Source: an uncultured Dermatophilus sp. (GTDB taxonomy: Bacteria; Actinomycetota; Actinomycetes; Actinomycetales; Dermatophilaceae). Taken from it: DNA of 9,431 nt. Positions 6,791 through 9,431 of this stretch are shown here, piece after piece (within the stretch, counting starts at the first letter, position 1; every line of letters starts with the position of its first letter). A model generated the notes under the pieces. The model did not search any database and was not told the origin of the DNA. It was given only the letters and a program-made list of their open reading frames with translations. Where the stretch lies: assembly GCA_945876925.1 (NCBI GenBank), contig CAMCQD010000043.1, forward strand, positions 1 through 9,431, written 5' to 3'. Position numbers and translations under genes: made by a program.

Positions 6791-7126
6791 ATGACGATCC
6801 TGCGGTCACTGCTGCTGTTCGCGCTCGCCGCGCTCGCCGAGATCGGCGGGGCGTGGCTGGTCTGGCAGGGAGTGCGCGAGCACCGCGGGCTGCTATGGGC
6901 GGGCGCGGGCATCGTGGCACTGGGCGCGTACGGTTTCGTCGCGACGCTGCAGCCCGATGCCAGTTTCGGGCGCATCCTGGCAGCGTACGGAGGGGTGTTC
7001 GTGGCCGGCTCGCTGCTGTGGGGCATGGTGATGGACGGCTTCCGGCCGGACCGCTACGACCTCGCCGGTGCCCTGATCTGCCTCATCGGAGTCGCCGTCA
7101 TCATGTATTCACCCCGCGTGGGCTGA
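6791..7126 (+). CDS. ynfA: YnfA family (UPF0060) small four-helix membrane protein
   Basis: A 111-residue integral membrane protein with four predicted helices (about 4-24, 33-51, 62-81 and 90-107), the standard YnfA length. Diagnostic family features are LAEIGGAWLVW in helix 1, the TLQPDASFGRILAAYGGVFV block, and LLWGMVMDGFRPDRYDLAGALICLIGVAVIMYSPR at the end (key residues E17, the QPD and FGR motifs, and the D-x-x-RPDR-x-D segment). The family is related to small multidrug resistance transporters; E. coli and Shigella YnfA have been linked to export of cationic compounds, but the actinobacterial role is not established. There is no clear Shine-Dalgarno sequence before the ATG, so translation may be leaderless or weak. 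It is convergent with the esterase gene, with a hairpin between them. Confidence 0.95.
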   Translation: MTILRSLLLFALAALAEIGGAWLVWQGVREHRGLLWAGAGIVALGAYGFVATLQPDASFGRILAAYGGVFVAGSLLWGMVMDGFRPDRYDLAGALICLIGVAVIMYSPRVG

Positions 7127-7139
7127 ACCCGGCCGGGCA

Positions 7140-7154
7140 GGCGGCCTGGCCGCC
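7140..7154. terminator. Bidirectional terminator hairpin between ynfA and the esterase gene
   Basis: GGCGGCC and GGCCGCC form an inverted repeat around a single T, 13 bases after the ynfA stop codon and 30 bases beyond the end of the convergent esterase gene. Folded as RNA it would give at least a 5-bp GC stem with a 5-base loop. There is no U-tract. Confidence 0.45.
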
Positions 7155-7184
7155 GTGCTCCTGGCCGGGGCCGGGGACGTGGCC

Positions 7185-8117
7185 TCACAGGCGGCGGGCG
7201 GCGAAGAAGTCCCAGATGACGGCGGTGGCGTCCAGCCCGTCCGCTGCCCGGGGCCAGGTATGCCCGAGCTGTGCCACGGTGATCAGCCCGACCGCGCGCC
7301 CGTGCGGGCACTGTGCTTCCTGGCGGCGTACCCCGTTGCTTTCGCCGCTGTCGTGCACCGGCCCGCAGTTAAGGCCGGCGCGCCATTCGGCGGCTATCTG
7401 CTCAGCTGGCGGCAGCACGCTGCCGTCCGGCCGCCTCTGGCCCGCGGCGGGGACCGTCCGGTCGGCGAGGCCGTTGATGGCCAGCAGCGAGGTCGGCGCA
7501 GGGGAGCCGCAGGCCACCAGCCGGGACGCGGCTACCGGCGCGACGGCGGCGAACCGGTCGCTCTCGCAGCCGAGCCGGTCGGCCAGGTGCCCCCCGTTGG
7601 AGAATCCGGTGGCGTAGATCCGGTTCGGGTCGATCGCCACCTGGGCGGAGATGTCGTCGATGATGCTGTGCGCTGCGGTGAGGTCGTCGATGATGCTCCC
7701 GGCGGCCTGCCCGCAGCAGCCGCCGGCGTTGAAGCTGCGCCCGATTCCCTGCGGGAAGACGACGACGGCGCCGGCCGCGGCCGCCTGGGCGGTCCAGCCG
7801 GTGGCCTGCTCGATCTGGGCGGCGTCACCGCCGTAACCGTGGTAGACGAGCACGAGCGGCGCCGGTTCGCGCAGGCCCGCGGGCAGGTAGGCCCGGTATA
7901 CCCGGTCAGTGCCGTGCACCCGGACGGCGCGCAGGTTGCTCCCGGTGACCGGCGGCGGGGCACTCGTCGTGGTCCTCGCCTCCGGTGAGGCCGGGGCGGC
8001 GCACGCACTGGCGAGCATGAGGACGGCGAGGGCGGCGCCTGCCCCCCGCGCTCTCCGGGATCGCTTCGGGCGCGTGCGGGTTGCGTTGGCGCGGACCATG
8101 GCCCCACTGTGTCCCAT
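7185..8117 (-). CDS. LpqC-like lipoprotein esterase (PHB-depolymerase family alpha/beta hydrolase)
   Basis: A 310-residue secreted lipoprotein. An Arg/Lys-rich N-terminus, a hydrophobic stretch (26-37) and ASAC with Cys39 form a signal peptide with a lipobox, so the mature protein should be membrane-anchored outside the cell. The alpha/beta-hydrolase domain has the oxyanion-region HGYGGD, the family motif NAGGCCG, the nucleophile elbow GFSNG with Ser173, Asp219 in the NGLADRTVP segment, and His286 in GHTWP. The full Ser-Asp-His triad of the polyhydroxybutyrate-depolymerase/feruloyl-esterase group is therefore present. Substrates of this group include polyhydroxyalkanoate oligomers, acetyl-xylan and feruloyl esters; which applies here cannot be told. 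The start is uncertain: ATG 8117 or ATG 8099 (six residues shorter), neither with a strong ribosome-binding site. It lies 84 bp downstream of the DUF1345 gene in the same direction. Confidence 0.9.
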   Translation of the reverse strand: MGHSGAMVRANATRTRPKRSRRARGAGAALAVLMLASACAAPASPEARTTTSAPPPVTGSNLRAVRVHGTDRVYRAYLPAGLREPAPLVLVYHGYGGDAAQIEQATGWTAQAAAAGAVVVFPQGIGRSFNAGGCCGQAAGSIIDDLTAAHSIIDDISAQVAIDPNRIYATGFSNGGHLADRLGCESDRFAAVAPVAASRLVACGSPAPTSLLAINGLADRTVPAAGQRRPDGSVLPPAEQIAAEWRAGLNCGPVHDSGESNGVRRQEAQCPHGRAVGLITVAQLGHTWPRAADGLDATAVIWDFFAARRL

Positions 8118-8145
8118 CCGGGCACCGTAAACCAGATCCGGGACG

Positions 8146-8192
8146 CCGGGGCAGGCTCTGGCGGAACCTGCCCCGGGAGATCCCGGGGCAGG
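8146..8192 (-). terminator. Three-arm switchable hairpin between DUF1345 gene and esterase gene
   Basis: CCTGCCCCGGGA (8167-8178) pairs perfectly over 12 bp with TCCCGGGGCAGG (8181-8192) around only two bases. The same middle arm can instead pair over 10 bp with CCGGGGCAGG (8146-8155), leaving an 11-base loop. The element lies just after the DUF1345 stop codon and before the esterase start. The simplest role is termination of the DUF1345 transcript; the alternative pairing leaves room for attenuation of the esterase gene. Confidence 0.6.
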
Positions 8193-8201
8193 CCCGGCCG
8201 G

Positions 8202-8834
8202 TCAGGTGGAGGCGACGTACTGCAGGACCTGGAAGGCCACCGCGACGACCAGGGCGTTGTAGAAGAACGAGATCACGCTATGGACGAGGACGAGCCTGCG
8301 GGCGCGCACCGTCTTGATGACGACGTCCGATGCGGCGAATGACGTGCCGATCGTGAACGCGAAGTAGAGATAGTTCATGAAGGCAGGACTGTCATCGCCC
8401 GGGAAGTAGATGGCTTTCCAGTCCGAGGTGGCATCGATCGTCCGGTACATCTGCGCTAATCCGGTGTGCAGCAGCGTCCAGGAGAGCAGGACGCCGATCG
8501 ATGCGACGGCGCCGAGGATGACGTTGTAGTCCGTTCCGGATTTACTTGAGATCAACGCCAGGATGGCCGAGTTCACCCCGGCGAAGCTTGAGATGAGCGG
8601 GAGCATCCAGGGCCATCTCCGGGTCTTGCGGACTTCGGCATGTAAGGCGGCGGGGCGATGCTTGCCGCCCCAGACGATAATCAATCCGACGGTTAGATAG
8701 GCGCTGGCGAGTAACTCCCAGGTGACGAGTGCCGATAGCTCGTTGTCGAATAGGTAGATCAGGCTGGTGGCGACGACGCCAACCTCGGCTGCCGCCCCCG
8801 CCCAGAAGATCGCATTCTGGCGACCGCGTGTCAT
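8202..8834 (-). CDS. DUF1345 domain membrane protein, function unknown
   Basis: A 210-residue integral membrane protein with about six hydrophobic segments (roughly 9-28, 36-55, 76-95, 104-125, 155-173 and 181-206). The C-terminal block is characteristic of DUF1345: YLYFAFTIGTSFAASDV (155-171), the basic loop RARR, then LVLVHSVISFFYNALVV (181-197), with the family's conserved D170, H185 and Y192-N193. Length is normal for the family, whose function is not known. The ATG at 8834 is supported by AAAAGGGA 5 bases upstream. Base use differs from neighbouring genes: codons such as CTA, ATT, AAT-type and TTA are more common, with TTA at codons 41, 64 and 126. That suggests either bldA-type translational control or acquisition from a less GC-rich source. 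It may be co-transcribed with the esterase gene 84 bp downstream. Confidence 0.9.
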   Translation of the reverse strand: MTRGRQNAIFWAGAAAEVGVVATSLIYLFDNELSALVTWELLASAYLTVGLIIVWGGKHRPAALHAEVRKTRRWPWMLPLISSFAGVNSAILALISSKSGTDYNVILGAVASIGVLLSWTLLHTGLAQMYRTIDATSDWKAIYFPGDDSPAFMNYLYFAFTIGTSFAASDVVIKTVRARRLVLVHSVISFFYNALVVAVAFQVLQYVAST

Positions 8835-9030
8835 CGGATCCCTTTTCGTTCGCGCTCTGACGTGATTTCCCGCACCCCGCCGGCCCGGAGCCGTCCCGTG
8901 GAGCCGCCGGGGTGATTCGTGCCGGTGAGCCGCGCACCGTCGGCCCGCAAGGCCGCCCCGTGTGTCCCCCCCCCCAGGGAGGCGGCCGCGCGCCCGGCCA
9001 GGTTCATTCTGTCACCGCCGGCGCAGCGTC

Positions 9031-9060
9031 CCTGCCCGGCGAGGCCACCAGCCGGGCAGG
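9031..9060. other. Perfect 10-bp hairpin in divergent region
   Basis: CCTGCCCGGC (9031-9040) and GCCGGGCAGG (9051-9060) form a perfect stem with a 10-base loop. It is about 200 bp upstream of the DUF1345 start and 350 bp upstream of the gene at 9411, so it is not at the end of any gene seen here. It could belong to a leader RNA, a small RNA terminator or a protein-binding site. Confidence 0.4.
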
Positions 9061-9354
9061 CGGCGGCGCGGCGGGTCCGGCGGCGAACGCCTGGCACGTG
9101 CCGGGCGGCGCGGCGGATCCGTGGTGCCGCCCGGGTAGCGGTCGCAGGTATACCGTTTTCGCCCCTCCCGGCACGTTTACGCAGGTACATGCGCGCATGC
9201 CCCGGAGACGGGGCTACGTGGAGCCGCTACGTCCGGGGTGCCGCGCCGCAGCCAGGCCCCTCAGCGTGCGGGCCGGCCTGCTCCCCGGCAGCCTCGTCGC
9301 GGAGAGCGTGCCGTATCACCCCAGCTTGCCGGAGCGATGCAGAGGAGCCGCCTC

Positions 9355-9376
9355 CGGGTCCCAATCGGGTCCCGAT
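9355..9376 (+). promoter_or_regulatory. 11-bp tandem repeat with embedded 13-bp palindrome
   Basis: CGGGTCCCAAT (9355-9365) is followed directly by CGGGTCCCGAT (9366-9376), differing at one base. The second copy lies in the perfect odd palindrome ATCGGG-T-CCCGAT (9364-9376). The element ends 34 bases upstream of the ATG at 9411, a usual place for an operator. No regulator is identified. Confidence 0.35.
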
Positions 9377-9410
9377 CCGGCGGTGATGGCTCCTGGCAGG
9401 GGCGTGACCG

Positions 9411-9431
9411 ATGGCTGTCAAGCTCGTGACC
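9411..9431 (+). CDS. Probable start of a further gene, truncated by window edge
   Basis: The ATG at 9411 has AGGGG (9398-9402) eight bases upstream and opens MAVKLVT before the window ends. The seven residues are too few to name a family. The good ribosome-binding site, the codon choice (GTC, AAG, CTC, GTG, ACC) and the operator-like element just upstream support a real start. A nearby ATG at 9386 in another frame has no comparable ribosome-binding site. Confidence 0.45.

Larger units (their letters stand above)
8835..9410. other. Structured non-coding divergent region
   Basis: No credible gene across these 576 bp; open minus-strand frames here have low-complexity Arg/Ala/Gly translations and no family resemblance. 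The region should carry the DUF1345 promoter (minus) and that of the gene starting at 9411 (plus). It holds a run of ten C (8966-8975), a perfect 10-bp hairpin (9031-9060), GGTATACC (9147-9154), a 12-bp palindrome CATGCGCGCATG (9188-9199), a GCCCCG-GAGA-CGGGGC hairpin (9199-9214), GCTACGT repeated at 9213 and 9226, and a tandem repeat at 9355-9376. Confidence 0.5.

Noticed and set aside
6435..6920. 161-residue minus-strand frame overlapping ynfA
   Set aside because: Arg/Ala/Pro-rich, no ribosome-binding site, and collides with the certain ynfA gene.
8831..9190. 119-residue minus-strand frame upstream of the DUF1345 gene
   Set aside because: It begins with an ATG but has no good ribosome-binding site, spans the C-tract and a perfect hairpin, and its translation is low-complexity.
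1..9431. Defence island, toxin-antitoxin pair, biosynthetic cluster, CRISPR or mobile element
   Set aside because: All confident genes belong to ordinary metabolic or membrane-protein families; no nuclease, transposase, integrase, spaced repeats or cluster-type enzymes were seen.

Overview
The window is very GC-rich, with G or C at most third codon positions, Shine-Dalgarno-type starts, lipoprotein and Sec signal peptides, and gene families typical of actinomycetes (FadD-type acyl-CoA ligase, LpqC-like esterase, DUF1345 protein, YnfA). This fits a chromosomal segment of a soil-type actinobacterium, with Streptomycetales or Streptosporangiales as plausible orders. The genus cannot be told from the sequence. 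There is no rRNA, tRNA, transposase, integrase, CRISPR array or recognisable defence or biosynthetic cluster.

Layout, left to right. (1) 1-1450, minus: N-terminal part of a secreted family 3 glycoside hydrolase that runs off the left edge. (2) 1661-3346, plus: FadD-like acyl-CoA ligase, divergent from the hydrolase across a 210-bp gap. (3) 3464-4525, plus: seven-bladed-propeller lactonase of the 6-phosphogluconolactonase/YbhE family, followed by a perfect terminator-like palindrome. (4) 4526-4964: non-coding, dense in palindromes, ending in a candidate promoter with a repeated operator-like decamer. (5) 4965-5432, plus: small four-helix membrane protein. (6) 5566-6408, minus: NmrA/QorB-like NAD(P)-binding oxidoreductase, convergent with the previous gene. 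(7) 6409-6790: non-coding. (8) 6791-7126, plus: YnfA (UPF0060) membrane protein. (9) 7185-8117, minus: LpqC/PHB-depolymerase-like lipoprotein esterase, convergent with ynfA. (10) 8202-8834, minus: DUF1345 membrane protein, upstream of the esterase in the same direction, with a three-arm switchable hairpin between them. (11) 8835-9410: non-coding, structured, divergent region. (12) 9411-9431, plus: probable first seven codons of another gene.

The genes look like independent transcription units rather than one pathway. The hydrolase, lactonase and esterase could all serve scavenging of extracellular carbohydrate or polyester material, but that link is inference only.

I found no convincing undescribed multi-gene system. 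The observations most worth a second look are regulatory: TTA (bldA-type) codons confined to the two membrane-protein genes of unknown function, a direct-repeat promoter architecture before the gene at 4965, mutually exclusive hairpins between the DUF1345 and esterase genes, and a tandem-repeat/palindrome element just before the gene starting at 9411.
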